A DNA stretch of 64,000 bases from Farysia itapuensis (GCA_023212645.1 JALBYC010000005.1:310001-374000), one strand, 5' to 3'. Positions 9,301-19,908 are shown, counted from the stretch's first letter. Translations and numbers: made by a program. The notes: generated from the letters alone by a model not told the origin.

Positions 9301-11119
9301 CGGATGGCGACAGCGCGGGTGAGCCAGACCGTGCCAAACTGGATAGACTATTGGACGAGCCCATGCGATGCATCGAAGGCACTGTAGGCACGGAAAGCAG
9401 TCCACCAGAAGACAACGACGTTGCCAAGCCTGTGGGCTGATCGACACTCGGCGAGGGGGAGAAGACGATGGACGAGTCAACAGCTGGCGATTGCCAGACA
9501 CCTTCGTCGCCATGGCCTCTAGAGGGGGACGCGTGCTTTCGAGCTAGATCCATGTGCTTGAGATTGAGTTTGGGTACGAGACGTTTGCGCTTGTCATGAG
9601 CAGCGAAGGATGCGCCATGGGCTAGATCGGCCGAGGAAGGAGAAGCAGCATCAGCAAACGAAGCCAAGCCATCGTGCGTGCTCTGATTGGGTGTGCCAGG
9701 CGCACTTGTACTCATCACGACACCGACGGGACTGGCAGCACGCGAAAGTTCCGGTGTGACCACCGCCGATCGAGACGATGCGTCGACCAACGACTCGCGC
9801 GACGCCATCATCTTGGAGCTGGTCGAGAGCGCTCTAGCAAGCCGAGCCCCGCCACTCAAAGCCTTGTCTTTCTTCGAAGTCTGGTTCTTGCACAGCCAAT
9901 CCTCGCACAAGTCGCTCCAGCCTTTACCACCGATGGCTGGCCATACGGCTCCAGCCAGCCTGTCTTCGTCCACTGCCGATGTTGGCGTGCCGAGACCTGC
10001 CATTTGTGATCCCCCAATGTAAGGCGAAGGAAGTGGATGACCTGCGATCGCTTGGGTCATCGGGGGAGACTGGAATGGGAAGCTGTCTTGCTCGTTAGCC
10101 TCTCTGCTTGACGATGCAGCAGCTGACGAGATCCCAGGTGTGAAGGTTCCGTCTTCGGCAGTCGATGTGGGTGAAACAGCAGATGTGGACTTGCTTTGGG
10201 CATCTTTGGTCGCCCGAGCCTTTTCTTTGGCAGACCGTGTCTTTTGCTTGCCAATGTCGCCGAGTTCACCCGCCATACCGACGCTGGTCGCAAGTCGCTT
10301 TCCATCACCCCAGGGACACTCTTGCCCCGCGATGACGAGCAGGTGGTACGGATGCGAGTCGTCGTGCGGCAAGGGCGGGATCCGATCTGCTCTCGGCGTG
10401 TCTTCCTGACCAGCTACGAACGATGTGTTGCGTTTGTCGCGCCGGTGGTCATCCGTATGTGAGCCGGACGGTGCGTGTTGTGAGTCTTGATCGTCTTCCT
10501 CGTCGCTGTTGACACTGATGTCCCATTCAGAAGGAGGAGCGACATAGTTGCCTGCTTTTCCCAGAAGGACTTCCAGATCGCCCTTGGGCAGACTATCGTG
10601 CATGTTCCATGTGATGATGCGGACTTTGATGGACGGACGCTGACGCGGTATCGGCGCGCTGGTGCTAGCAATTTGGGAAGCATCTACGCTGTCACTGTGC
10701 AACATCTCGGTTGTGGAAGCAAGAGGACGAGGGATGACAGGTATTGCGCCTCGCAACGACTTCGCGCGCTTTCTCGGCGGCGCAACAGGTGACTGATGTC
10801 CGCTACCCACTGACGACGTGCTAGCTTGAGCATTGCGACGGCTGCTGGTCTCTGAAGTGGATGAGCGAGCAGATGTACCAAGCTCTGGCTGGAGTAACGC
10901 CTGCAGTCGATCTGAAAGCGGTTGTGGCGCTGTCAAAGACATCCTGCCACAAGCCTCGCAAGCTGCCCCGCCAGACGAGCTGTGCGTGAGAATGGTGTGA
11001 GAGGGGGAATGCGATGCGGCCGTGGTGCTACGATTTTGATGAGATCTGGACAATACGACGTTGTTCTGCGTAACTCGACTTGTCCTCCCCTCTTTAGGTG
11101 TCGGTGTTTGAACTGGCAT
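6398..11119 (-). CDS. Inositol polyphosphate 5-phosphatase with very large insertions (1573 aa)
   Basis: The enzyme is expected to remove the 5-phosphate from phosphoinositides or inositol phosphates at membranes. All signature motifs of the Mg-dependent 5-phosphatase fold are visible in order: ITWNMHD (about residue 168), AGQEC (about 264), GNKGGVGISV (about 702), NAHLAAHE (about 721), FWFGDLNFRID (about 772), FPPTYKYD (about 825), PSWCDRV (about 1172) and SDHRPV close to the C-terminus (about 1561). The catalytic domain is normally about 300-350 residues. Here it spans about 1400 because Ser/Thr/Pro-rich blocks are inserted after GQEC, between FPPTYKYD and PSWCDRV, and between PSWCDRV and SDHRPV. 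No Sac1 domain is present, so it is not a synaptojanin. I start at the first ATG of the frame, 11119. The nearest yeast or human counterpart is not determined. Confidence 0.9.
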   Translation of the reverse strand: MPVQTPTPKEGRTSRVTQNNVVLSRSHQNRSTTAASHSPSHTILTHSSSGGAACEACGRMSLTAPQPLSDRLQALLQPELGTSARSSTSETSSRRNAQASTSSVGSGHQSPVAPPRKRAKSLRGAIPVIPRPLASTTEMLHSDSVDASQIASTSAPIPRQRPSIKVRIITWNMHDSLPKGDLEVLLGKAGNYVAPPSEWDISVNSDEEDDQDSQHAPSGSHTDDHRRDKRNTSFVAGQEDTPRADRIPPLPHDDSHPYHLLVIAGQECPWGDGKRLATSVGMAGELGDIGKQKTRSAKEKARATKDAQSKSTSAVSPTSTAEDGTFTPGISSAAASSSREANEQDSFPFQSPPMTQAIAGHPLPSPYIGGSQMAGLGTPTSAVDEDRLAGAVWPAIGGKGWSDLCEDWLCKNQTSKKDKALSGGARLARALSTSSKMMASRESLVDASSRSAVVTPELSRAASPVGVVMSTSAPGTPNQSTHDGLASFADAASPSSADLAHGASFAAHDKRKRLVPKLNLKHMDLARKHASPSRGHGDEGVWQSPAVDSSIVFSPSPSVDQPTGLATSLSSGGLLSVPTVPSMHRMGSSNSLSSLARSGSPALSPSGLGSDVQVEPPTPSRSPSPCPDDGRLTPGHSKAVLGSEKTTSDGTPKSLGPYELVIKERMMGCYMAVYVWRGCKDRVRGASRSHVKSGLLAGRLGNKGGVGISVKLGPARLLFVNAHLAAHEDKVALRLANVARIKAALKVDSFLPNTDPRSKLEDITEQFDHCFWFGDLNFRIDISRQHADWLLMHKKYDQALAFDQLGKVLNQGDAFKGFAEAPIHFPPTYKYDVLKTLRIKRSKSTKGAVDIPSSGLKPVSSDRALRRLAGNVIPEECDSHTDPDDAECTATCATALAASVEADKTMLSSSDVESDILVTGLTPKKLSRAERHAQYKLNKAANADSLEGEPSDDDQLSVSSSAFDSVGSSSSFAASYALHENRFSQQATTEAGRERERELENQRVLHENTAAAQGPKLFSQGAAIKAKLKILGIVRTAAAVNLKDKLTPTNELEDTAVVGGVKKWLGGRTDSPRLIHAEDCAEVVPSTPVSPSINRTMFPADDSTTNLEGTASSAEEDNAGLQRTKSSARRTKFKIEKAQRDAKYPHLTGATAEQIDFLEAQPYDTSAKQRVPSWCDRVLFRSTVPADPDDCDSDDEDANKISSQTDARRSSKVGNVFSNALITPLRHAAERRHHMHAQRNAGSTASGEVARVTAGTGVDGEVSETSPVGLLPPARAHTSPSIETASSGSTREAVLTPIALATKAETTAHPLEKSKAPHLLQRFLHPAKRRQHAKALSPSLTVSNLASPTIGGGLWTSHANGSAEVVSSTPKQVRGLGLAGLDAKALSSVDLPSQLEERERAFDGAKAQVVMRSPELAQRQIVIPPRMSSSSSTSVTSKPTLPRSASAESPDRPPEPSTTTATAAQRESQASAPTSQTSSWMDSISSHIPSFLVPAMSALRPFHHLNSAPQSDTDSDDQLTHPHRSSRREQHLLGPKRGQIECLLYKSLDDREMRLLEGRSDHRPVIFVGAIGI

Positions 11120-11612
11120 AAACAAACGTCACACAGACACCCTCTCTTGCTTGGCCCCCATCCTCGTCCAGACCCCCACCCGCTCTACTCTCACTGCAAC
11201 TCGCGAAGCTCTCATCATTTCCTCGCTTGCCCATCTGACCCGAAATGTACCCGCTTGCAGCCAGTATGAGTCGCTCCCGCTAAGCGAGCTCCTGCAAGAA
11301 CCCTGAAAATCTTTTGGGTTTCACTCACACAAACTGGATTTTTTGTTTCCATCCACAAATAGCCGACGGACCTCCGTTTCCCCATTCACTGTGATTCTGC
11401 GTTTTGTGCAAAATTGAAATGGACATAGATGTGATTCCAAAGAGGTCGCTAGAGAGAGAGACTGTGTATCTACAGGTAACCGAGCATATCAGGACAGACT
11501 TCGCCGAGCGTAGGTACATTAGGTAGTGGACATATCGAAATTGGAGAGAGAGACGTTATTGAGATAGAGACTCGGGACGGGAACTGGACTATGTACGCGT
11601 GGGCTGGCGCGA
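11120..11612. other. Intergenic region upstream of the 5-phosphatase gene
   Basis: This 493-bp stretch holds the promoter and 5'UTR of the minus-strand 5-phosphatase gene and the 3'UTR of the next minus-strand gene. It is C/T-rich on the plus strand between 11130 and 11230. No coding frame or structured element was recognised. Confidence 0.5.
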
Positions 11613-14600
11613 TTAGATGCGGAGCTGTTCGCTTTCCTTTTCGTCAAGGTCGTAGCTGAACGCGCCGCCAAAGATGCCGCCAAACAGAGGCGAATGTAAG
11701 GGTGCTTTGCAGACCGATGAGGGCAGGCCCCCTGGCACTTCTGTGGAGGTACTGTCAGAGTTGTTGATACCGCTGGACATGTTACCGTCGATTGAGGGCG
11801 GCTCTGGCAGGTCATCAGACATCTGCTGATACTCTGTTGCAGTTGACTCGTTCATATCGGAGTCAGATGTGCGAGAGAGCTTAGACTGGCCGTCTGATCT
11901 CCCTTGCAGCAAGTCTTTGCCGGCCATCGGAGAACCATTGGGACCTGGACCAGGAGAACCACGAGGAGTGGGCGTGGCATCCGTGATGCGCATTCGTGGA
12001 AGTGCCGTCGCCGGCGAGTCACTGTCGTCGTGGACTAGTGAGACAAGGCTGGATGTCTGCAACTGAGGAGTAGTGGGTAGCGGCGACCTTGAAGGTTCAC
12101 GGGCCTCGCTAATGTCTGTCGGGGTTGATCCAGTTACTTGACCGGAGGCAGACATGGCAGCTCGTCGAGCCCGTCGCTCTCGCTTTTCTCGACGTGTAAT
12201 GCGACCAGGCCCAGCACTGTTCGATGCAACGCTGCCAGTCTCGGCCTTGGAGTGGAGACCAGTGATCTGACCTAGAGACGGAAGGGTGGCCAATCTGCTT
12301 GCTGACGACGCTGGTGGAACTTCTCCACCACGCGTAGGAAACAGAACGGGCGAGATGATGAACGATCTCGTGCGCGGGCCACCTTCGCCTCCTAGAGTCA
12401 GCTCCGCTTCGCCTTCTGTATGGCTCGGGCGCAAAGGACTGATGGAAAACATCTCCGGATGTCGCACTGCATTTGAGCTGGAGCGGAAGGGCGAGCTGGT
12501 GCGTTTGTTTGCCGAAGAGCCTTGCGATCGAGTGAGTAAGTAGGTACCCAGCGGCTGCTTCTGCTGGAATGCATTTTGCGGCTGGGCAGGCGAAGCTTGC
12601 GAGTCTCGGAAAGATCCCATAGGCACTTTGTGCCATCGTGCAAAGGCGTTCAGATTGAGACCCGGAGGGGTAGCAGCGCCGGGCGTAGAGATCGAAGACC
12701 TTCTCTTGCCTCGAGTCGAGTCCCTTCTCTTGAAAGACTCAAGCTCCAAATCACTCGCCATGCCTACCACTTCGGGCGACGGCGATTTAGAAGCAGTGCC
12801 ACGCCAGAACATGTCGGCATCGACCACGTCGTCTAAATCCATAGGGTCCACTTGGACGTGTTCGGGTGACGATGGAGCAATTTCACTGAACTCGTCAAGT
12901 GCCGAGCCTGCGTCGTTTGTCGAAGAGAATCTTCGAAGACGTTTGGAGTTCAAGCCTTGCATGAGCGAGCTTCGTCGACCAGCGTTTCGCTTCTTTGCCA
13001 GACCTTTGCGTTCCAAGCTCCGCTTTCCAGAGAAGGGCGATGGCGCTTTGCTAGAGCCATCAATAACGGCGCGGTGAACCGATTTTGCTGAGGTAGGCAT
13101 GAAGCTTCCCATCGGTGGTTTGGACATGTTGCTTCCACGTTGAGCGTCGGCAGCGGTTGAGCCAGTATCTGTCGACGCCTTTCCGTTGTTGGATGCATTG
13201 CCATCGTTGATCGGTTGAACGGCGCCGGGAATCTGAACCCCCGCGACGAGGGAAGCAGCTTCTTCAATTGTGACACCGAGCGCAGCGGCGGCTGCTTTGA
13301 GTGTACCTTCGGGATCGCGGGCCAGATCCTCGGTCGAGATGGTGATCCCGACTTCGCCACTTGTGTTGATTTCATCGGTTGAATTCGGGGACTCGCGGGA
13401 TCCATTGTGGCTGGTGACCTGTTTGGTGGAAGTGACAGCATCTGGGGCATCAAACAATGGCTGATCGCCATGAGCGATAGAAGGCGATGGCAGAGCACTT
13501 GTTACGGCTGGAGACAGACGTCGAGACTGAGCCGCCATTGCGCGAGCTCTTCGTGCATTTCGACCACCATGAGGTGCAACGGAACCAACCAACAGCCTTG
13601 GGTAAGGCATGTCTTCGTCCGGCAGTTCATCTGTGGTATCGCCATCATCATCGCCGATACCAAGGGTAGGATTAGAACCAGGTAAGAGACGGTTGCCGCC
13701 GCCATCAAATTCCCAATCAGCGCTGTCGTCGTCACTGTCGCCGACGAATTCGAATTCTCCATCAGAGCCGAATACTGCCTCACCATCACCGGCGCGAGCA
13801 TATATGAGACGGCCGTCTAGATCCTCGATAACAAGGAGAGGCATGTCAGGTCTGAGCTCGACGGGATCGATGTTGACGCTGTCGGCGTCATCGCCGCCTG
13901 CAGCTTGCGTTCGACCAAGATGTGCGATAAGAGGTGCATCAAGGACGCCATCTTCAAGGTCGCTGATATCATGGTCTTCGTCAGAGTCTGTGGTGAACTC
14001 GTCATCATCGTCTTCGACATCGCCAAGGATAGCATCGAGTTCTTCGGAATCCGAGTTGGTAGAAGATTCGAAAAAGTCGGTAAATGAAGGTTCGGAAGAT
14101 GAGTTGAAGGCATCCTGCTCTTCGAAAATCTCATCATCTATGACGGGAAGCCCAAACATGCGACGTGAGTTGGGGCTGAGTGAAAGCAGTTCCTGATCGA
14201 TGTCTTGTTCGTCCGAATTGCCTGCAGCATACTGATTGCCATCGCGTTGAGCCGGTCTTATCGCAATGGAGCGAGCTCGGTGCTCGGTGTCATTTCTACT
14301 AGCCCAGTCACGTTCATCACCGTGACGCTTGCGATCGGACGAATCGCGGTGACGAGACCGAGTTTTGGAATCGCGATTTGTTGCGTCCTGAATGATGTAG
14401 CGCTCTTCTTCCTCTTCAGTGTCATCGCCAGAGAGACCGCTTCCTAGCAGGGATTCGCCATCACCAGCTTCGGCCAGCTTGCGTTCCATGTCTGTGTCAG
14501 AGTCTGAGTCAAGGCTGTCAGAGCTCTTTGCTTTGCCCTTGTCGAGTCTGCTGTTGGATGGACCAGCCTCGTCATCTTCGCTTGGAACATCAGTCAAATC

Positions 14601-15085
14601 AGAATCAGATTCGAGCTCCTCGAATCGTTCCTTGCGGACAGAAGCCTTGCGTTCGCCTCGCGTGCGTTCTTTCTTTGTGTTGGTGTTGCTCTTGACGCCC
14701 TTTTTGCCATTTTGGCCACGAGGGGACTTCCGCGTGGTCATGGCCAGGGTGGGGACAGGGAGCTTGATGCCCGGGATGTGTTTCGATGCGAGATCGTCGT
14801 CCGAGCTCTCGTCGTCGGTTGCAAAGAGCGTGCGGGGAGAACCGCTGACGCTCAGTGTTTGCCGAGAAGCTGCACGGGTTCGATGAGATGCTGGTCGGCT
14901 GTAGGGGCTGAGCCTGGTGGGAGTGGTCTGGAGCTTGGCCTGAATGCTCTTGCGATAGCTTGGCTCTGATCTGCGGGCCGAGCGTGCTAGAGAGATGGGG
15001 ACGACATTAGCACCGCTGCTGACGCCGACGTGTTATCAATCGCATCATCAAACTTACAATGGTCTGCAGTCAATTGTCGAGACAT
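11613..15085 (-). CDS. Acidic, Ser-rich nuclear-type protein, possible IFH1/CRF1-like cofactor (1133 aa, 2 exons)
   Basis: I reconstruct two exons. Exon 1 is 15085..15058 (28 nt, MSRQLTADH plus one base). The intron is 15057..14987, with GTAAGT donor and CTAG acceptor. Exon 2 is 14986..11613. The joined frame runs directly into the long frame that otherwise would start at 14741, adding 91 residues. The N-terminus is basic (RSARRSEPSYRKSIQ). Residues about 130-440 are strongly acidic with repeated SDSD/DDDDE runs and contain the ordered-looking segments PSFTDFFESSTNSDSEELD and LLVIEDLDGRLIYARAGDG. The rest is Ser/Pro-rich with basic clusters (KRLRRFSS, RREKRERRARRAA). The acidic-plus-basic layout and these segments recall the IFH1/CRF1 coactivators of ribosomal-protein genes, but that is a weak resemblance. 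Function is otherwise unassigned. Confidence 0.72.
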
Positions 15086-15900
15086 GAAGGGGGTTTGTGT
15101 GCGAGGTGGGTGAAGACGTTTCTTGCGTTGAGCAAGCGGACGCACGCTTTGGTGGTAGAGTTGAGTCAGGAATGGGCTGAAGGGTTATTCTGGTAGAAAG
15201 ATCCAAGTGTATGAGAAGAGTTTGGCAGCAGAGGTAGAGAGCGGTGAGTGTCGTTGATCATGTTCCGGGAGGGTGAGGGGAAGAAGTGGGCCAACGTGCT
15301 GCTTTCTTGATCCGTGTTTCAAGAAGAGGTGTACGTCAGATGGAGAGAGGGACTGAGAGATATGGGGGAGGCTGCTGAGGTATAGTGGAAAGGAAGAAGT
15401 TGCGCATTAATCCGCGTTGAACGCAATTGGATGGACAGCGATTTACAGCGCACTGCTCCAATGCGCTGCCCGCCTCTCTCGGCTGAGCGCTAGCTGGATT
15501 TTTTTTCCCACATCACTCTGAACTTTTTTTTTGTTTTGACCCTCGCTTCGGAGAAACGAGATTTAACACCACACATCGACACAATTGCACAATTGCACCA
15601 CCGTGCTCGGCTTCCAGACACGCCTGCTGTTCATAGCTTGTTGCGGAGAGCATCAGAAGCAGGGAAGGCCAGCGCTTAGCTCTGTCAGGCGCCAAAAGTG
15701 ATCATCACCCTCAATCTGAATGAGAAGAGGAAGGCCGTGTCGTGCGAGAGCCTGTGTGAAGGGGTTCGTGTTCCGAGTGCCGTGAAATCAAAGCCGGGAT
15801 TTTTTTTGGTCAGAGAGGCGAAATTTTCAAAAAGGTGGAAACGGCCAAAAGTGGCAGAAGGAAGACTTGTTCACCTCCATCATCCCTCGCTGTTGCAAAG
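15086..15900. other. Divergent promoter region upstream of NOG1
   Basis: This 815-bp stretch lies between the acidic-protein gene (-) and NOG1 (+) and must carry both promoters. It contains purine-rich sequence at 15220-15400 and T-runs at 15500-15535 and 15800-15808. A duplicated CACAATTG-type motif lies at about 15579-15595. The frame upstream of the NOG1 ATG is open for 22 codons but has no ATG. No gene was recognised. Confidence 0.5.
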
Positions 15901-17994
15901 ATGGCGACGCTCAAAACTCAAATAGCGCCGGTGCCCACGGCAACCGACTTCTTGGACATCGTTCTGTCCAAGACACAGCGCAAGACACCCACAGTAGTGC
16001 ACCCTGGCTGGAAAATCACCCGTATCAGGTCGTTCTACATGCGCAAGGTCATGTTCACCAAAGATGCCTTTGCAGAGAAGTTGGAAGCGATCCTCCGCGA
16101 ATTCCCCATCATGGACAACTTGCATCCCTTTGTCTCTTCTCTGCTCAATGTGCTGTATGACAAGAACCACTACAAGCTCGCACTTGGCCAGCTCAACACT
16201 GCCAAGCATCTCATCGAACAAGTGTCCAAAGACTACATTCGCCTCATCAAGTTTGGTGACAGTCTGTATCGATGCAAACAGCTCAAGCGAGCTGGTCTTG
16301 GTCGAATGGCAACCATCATGAAGCGTCAAAAGGATCCTCTGGCCTACCTCGAACAGGTTCGTCAACACATGTCGCGTTTGCCGCCCATTGACCCGAACAC
16401 GCGTACTTTGCTCATCTGTGGCTACCCCAACGTGGGCAAGTCAAGCTTTGTCAACAAAGTCAGTCGAGCCGATGTCGACGTCAAACCATATGCTTTCACC
16501 ACCAAGTCCCTCTTTGTGGGACACATGGACTACAAATATCTCCGATGGCAGGTCATTGACACCCCCGGTATCCTTGATCACCCGCTCGAGGAGATGAACA
16601 CGATCGAAATGCAGTCCATCACAGCTCTCGCCCATCTGCGCGCCGCTGTGCTCTACTTTATGGACCTTTCGGAGCAGTGTGGATACACTATCGAGGCTCA
16701 AGTGCAACTGTTCAACAGCATCAAGCCTCTGTTTGCCAACAAGCCTTGCCTTCTCGCAATCAACAAGATCGACGCCAAGAGGCTCAGTGACCTTGAGCCC
16801 GAGCGAGCCGCTTTAGTCCAGAGCATCATTGACGAGTCTGACGGCAAGATCAAGCTTACCGAGCTCAGTACCTATACCGATGAAGGCGTCATGGAAGCAC
16901 GCAACCTCGCATGTGACGTTCTGCTTGCTTCGCGTATCGAAACAAAGATGAAGGGCAGCAAAATCAACACCGTTCTCAACCGTCTGCACGTCTCTCAGCC
17001 ACAGTCACGAGACAACGTCTCAAGAGAAGCTTTCATCCCAGAGGCAGTAGCCAACGGAACCAAGAAGAAGTACGACTCAAACGATCCCGATCGCCCAAGA
17101 ACATTACGAGACGAGCAAGAGGAAAACGGAGGTGCTGGTGTTTTCAACATTGACGTCAAGCGCGATTACATGCTGGCCAATGACGACTGGAAGTATGATC
17201 ACATTCCAGAGATCTACGAGGGCAAGAACATTGCCGACTTTGTCGATCCGGATATTCTCGACAAGCTTGACGCATTAGAGCGAGAGGAGGAGAAGCTCGA
17301 AGCTGAAGGCTTCTACGGCGACAGCGGAGATGAAGAATCCATGGTCGATGAAGAGGAGGCAGCCATCCGAGCTGCTGCCGCTTCCATCCGTGAGCGTCAA
17401 CAAAAGGCCAAAATCTTGTCGCAGGACCGCAACATGATCAAGAACCAAGCACGTGTGCCCCGCAAAAATCAGACACGCACCCTCTCGCAGATGGCCGAGA
17501 GAATGCGTGAGATCGGAGTCGACCCAAGCAGTGTCACAGCACGAGCAGAGATGCTGGCTAAAGCCAAGGGTCTCACAGGCAAGCGCAAACGATCAGGCGA
17601 CGATGCTGATGACGATCAAGATGAGGAGGAGATGGATGCAGACTCCGATGATGATGCCGAAGACATGGAAGTCGAAGAGGAAGAGTCACCTGCAAAGGCC
17701 CGACGCAGCAATGTCAGCGCACGCCTGCGTTCGTCGACAACAGCTCTGACCAACAAGTCCGGTGGTCACATCAGTGCTCGAGCAGGCCCAGCACGTATCT
17801 CTGCATCCGACCGGCAAATTATGGGTCTCAAGAACTCGGCTCAGTTGGAGAAAGCGAGACAGCTGCGCGAGCTCAGCTTGCGAGCAGGCAACATGCATGC
17901 AAAAGCTGGCGAGTCGGACCGAATGATCCGCGAAACCAAGCCCAAGTGGCTCTTTGCCGGCAAGCAGGGCAAGGGCACTTCACGCTCCCGCTAA
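15901..17994 (+). CDS. NOG1: Nucleolar GTP-binding protein 1, 60S ribosome biogenesis GTPase
   Basis: NOG1 is an Obg-type GTPase of the nucleolus and nucleoplasm that binds pre-60S particles and is needed for 27S pre-rRNA processing. The 697-aa product keeps the family N-terminus ([22 protein letters not shown]). It shows the P-loop GYPNVGKSS at about residue 174, switch motif [11 protein letters not shown] at about 220, and NKIDAK at about 289. The NOGCT region after residue 400 contains [19 protein letters not shown], followed by an acidic tract ([19 protein letters not shown]) and a basic C-terminus. Yeast Nog1 is 647 aa; the extra length is in the acidic tail. The ATG at 15901 was chosen because the conserved N-terminus starts there. 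Confidence 0.96.
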   Translation: MATLKTQIAPVPTATDFLDIVLSKTQRKTPTVVHPGWKITRIRSFYMRKVMFTKDAFAEKLEAILREFPIMDNLHPFVSSLLNVLYDKNHYKLALGQLNTAKHLIEQVSKDYIRLIKFGDSLYRCKQLKRAGLGRMATIMKRQKDPLAYLEQVRQHMSRLPPIDPNTRTLLICGYPNVGKSSFVNKVSRADVDVKPYAFTTKSLFVGHMDYKYLRWQVIDTPGILDHPLEEMNTIEMQSITALAHLRAAVLYFMDLSEQCGYTIEAQVQLFNSIKPLFANKPCLLAINKIDAKRLSDLEPERAALVQSIIDESDGKIKLTELSTYTDEGVMEARNLACDVLLASRIETKMKGSKINTVLNRLHVSQPQSRDNVSREAFIPEAVANGTKKKYDSNDPDRPRTLRDEQEENGGAGVFNIDVKRDYMLANDDWKYDHIPEIYEGKNIADFVDPDILDKLDALEREEEKLEAEGFYGDSGDEESMVDEEEAAIRAAAASIRERQQKAKILSQDRNMIKNQARVPRKNQTRTLSQMAERMREIGVDPSSVTARAEMLAKAKGLTGKRKRSGDDADDDQDEEEMDADSDDDAEDMEVEEEESPAKARRSNVSARLRSSTTALTNKSGGHISARAGPARISASDRQIMGLKNSAQLEKARQLRELSLRAGNMHAKAGESDRMIRETKPKWLFAGKQGKGTSRSR

Positions 17995-18310
17995 ACCACA
18001 CCTCACTTGTATCATTTGCAATCCCCTTCTCGCATTCATGTTCATTGTTTCGACGGCAATATTCTAACTCGGTCAAAGTCGTGGCATGCGTGTGGTTCTT
18101 TTTTGTGGCTGTGAAGTGTGAACAGACCCTGCATATTTGTCGTTGCTGTTCTGCATGGCCACACTCTTTTGTTGGAGCTTGCACTCGTCGGCGAAATGAA
18201 GGTCTTCGTGCGCCGAGCTTGATGCTACGTGTTCTTATGGCCAGGCTCCTTGACCATGCCTGCTTCGTCCTTACCATCAATCCTTCACAAGTTTGTCGCT
18301 GGTCGACATC
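17995..18310. other. Intergenic region between tandem genes
   Basis: This 316-bp stretch contains the NOG1 3'UTR and the promoter of the next plus-strand gene. The frame just before the next gene is open but contains only a TTG before the ATG at 18311. No element was recognised. Confidence 0.5.
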
Positions 18311-19759
18311 ATGTCCGAAGGGCAACAGCGCCAATCGGCCTTGCCTGAACCACCTCGCATACAACTTGAGCTTACCACGTCCACAGTCTTCGAGAACGCG
18401 GAGCTCTCGCAATACTTTCCCTGGCTAGACAGGAGCGGACTTACCTTTGAGCCACAAACGCAAGAGACTCTGCCGGCAGAGCCGACGTTAGAAGTCGCAG
18501 ACTCGCAACAGCCGACGCTGTCCGACCCTGCGCGACCGGTTAATTCCCCTACTTCACAGAGCTGTGACCAAGACGGGGCAGAACTAAACCCTGCGAGCTC
18601 GCAGTCAGTGCCATCCTCGTACGAAGAGCATCAACAGGAACATTCGTCGTCGTTGCTTCTTCAACGACCGTCTTCCGACAAGTCAAAGGATCGAAGACTG
18701 GCCGAAAACGTTGTGGCACAGCTTCTGGTCCAGCCAGGTGTGGCTGAACCACAAGTCAATGCCGCAAATAGCTCCCAGCCTGACTATTCTGGAGATAGTG
18801 TGGCAATATTTGCCATCTTCGAGGACAAGAGACTGCCTGGCTACCATCTCTGCCCGAGTGGCACGTCCGCTGGACCATCAACACAGATTCGAGTGCCCAA
18901 ACAGCTCGTTGGATGGAAAGCCGTCTTAACAAGATCAGATGACGTCTGCAAGAAAGAAGGGCTTTTCACGATGCGACACAAGCGACACGCTTGGGAAGTG
19001 CGCCAGGAGTCGCTCAGGAATTGCTATGACTTTCGCTACGGAGCTGAAATTCAGGCCACGATGCATGGCAGCTATCGTCTGTTCAAGCACGAGTGGAGCA
19101 TAATTGTCAAGGGCGGAGGTCGGTACGTCTGGAAGATGAGCAAGAGTGAGCTCGCTCTGTATCGTGCCTTTGACCATCGCAAAGTTGCAGAATACAAAAA
19201 AGTGGTGCCAGGGAGCAAAACTTCAACAAACATGGCACTGTCTGATGCTGGCGTACAGATCGGTTGTCTTATCTGCCACGATCCCAATCACGAAGCTCAG
19301 GGCTCACTTGACTCAAGTCCCATGAATTGCGACCTTGTCGCTGCCAGTCTCGTCGCGGTCATTGCAGCTCGAGGCGGGGCTGATAACATCACAGCTGAGT
19401 TCGAGGCTTCCTCACATCCTCTACGTGACGTCTTTGAGAAGAAACAAAGGGAGCTTCAAGACCGAGAGGAAATGATGCAAGCAATGCCTCGGCCTGGCTT
19501 TGCTCGAGACGCGCAGGACGCTGAGTCTGTGCTGTCAGACACGACAGATGAAGACGGCCTGCCTTCGCCGGCGGCACAATCAACGCCACACCCTAACAAG
19601 ATATCGGCCAAAAGTCGACGAAGATTTACTTTCTTAGGTCGCAGTCCCCTTATGACCATTCAATCTGAGGCAGGTCCAGCGCTGAGTACTACTAAGACAA
19701 CACTGACTGCCTCGCAGCGTATCGTCAATCATTACCGCAGTAAAAGCACGTTGCACTAG
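18311..19759 (+). CDS. Hypothetical protein with a conserved-looking central domain (482 aa)
   Basis: I do not recognise this protein. It starts at the ATG at 18311. Residues about 1-155 are Glu/Gln/Ser-rich and probably disordered. Residues about 155-350 look folded, with alternating hydrophobic and aromatic strands (VAIFAIFED, LVGWKAVLTRSDD, GLFTMRHKRHAWEVRQE, YRLFKHEWSIIVKGGGRYVWKMS) and a later CLICHDPNHE segment. That run of beta-like strands resembles tubby-like/LURP-type or scramblase-like folds, but this is a guess from pattern only. The last 120 residues are Ser/Glu-rich with a coiled-coil-prone stretch (EKKQRELQDREEMMQ). It has no signal peptide and no membrane segment. The gene sits between NOG1 and PUT2 on the same strand. 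Confidence 0.65.
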   Translation: MSEGQQRQSALPEPPRIQLELTTSTVFENAELSQYFPWLDRSGLTFEPQTQETLPAEPTLEVADSQQPTLSDPARPVNSPTSQSCDQDGAELNPASSQSVPSSYEEHQQEHSSSLLLQRPSSDKSKDRRLAENVVAQLLVQPGVAEPQVNAANSSQPDYSGDSVAIFAIFEDKRLPGYHLCPSGTSAGPSTQIRVPKQLVGWKAVLTRSDDVCKKEGLFTMRHKRHAWEVRQESLRNCYDFRYGAEIQATMHGSYRLFKHEWSIIVKGGGRYVWKMSKSELALYRAFDHRKVAEYKKVVPGSKTSTNMALSDAGVQIGCLICHDPNHEAQGSLDSSPMNCDLVAASLVAVIAARGGADNITAEFEASSHPLRDVFEKKQRELQDREEMMQAMPRPGFARDAQDAESVLSDTTDEDGLPSPAAQSTPHPNKISAKSRRRFTFLGRSPLMTIQSEAGPALSTTKTTLTASQRIVNHYRSKSTLH

Positions 19760-19908
19760 CCAGTCGAATTGCAAAGACCCGCTGCTCCCTAGGGTGAATT
19801 CAGTAAATTGATAAACGGCAAATTGACCGGAGCTTTGTAGACTGAGCTAGAAATCAGAGTTTCCTGCTCGTGCACCTGACTCGCCTTCGAGGAAAATCGC
19901 GCTTTTTT

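Noticed and set aside
13609..14196. 195-codon Ser-rich plus-strand frame
   Set aside because: Antisense to the acidic tract of the 1133-aa protein; GAC/GAA codons read backwards give Ser/Val-rich sequence.
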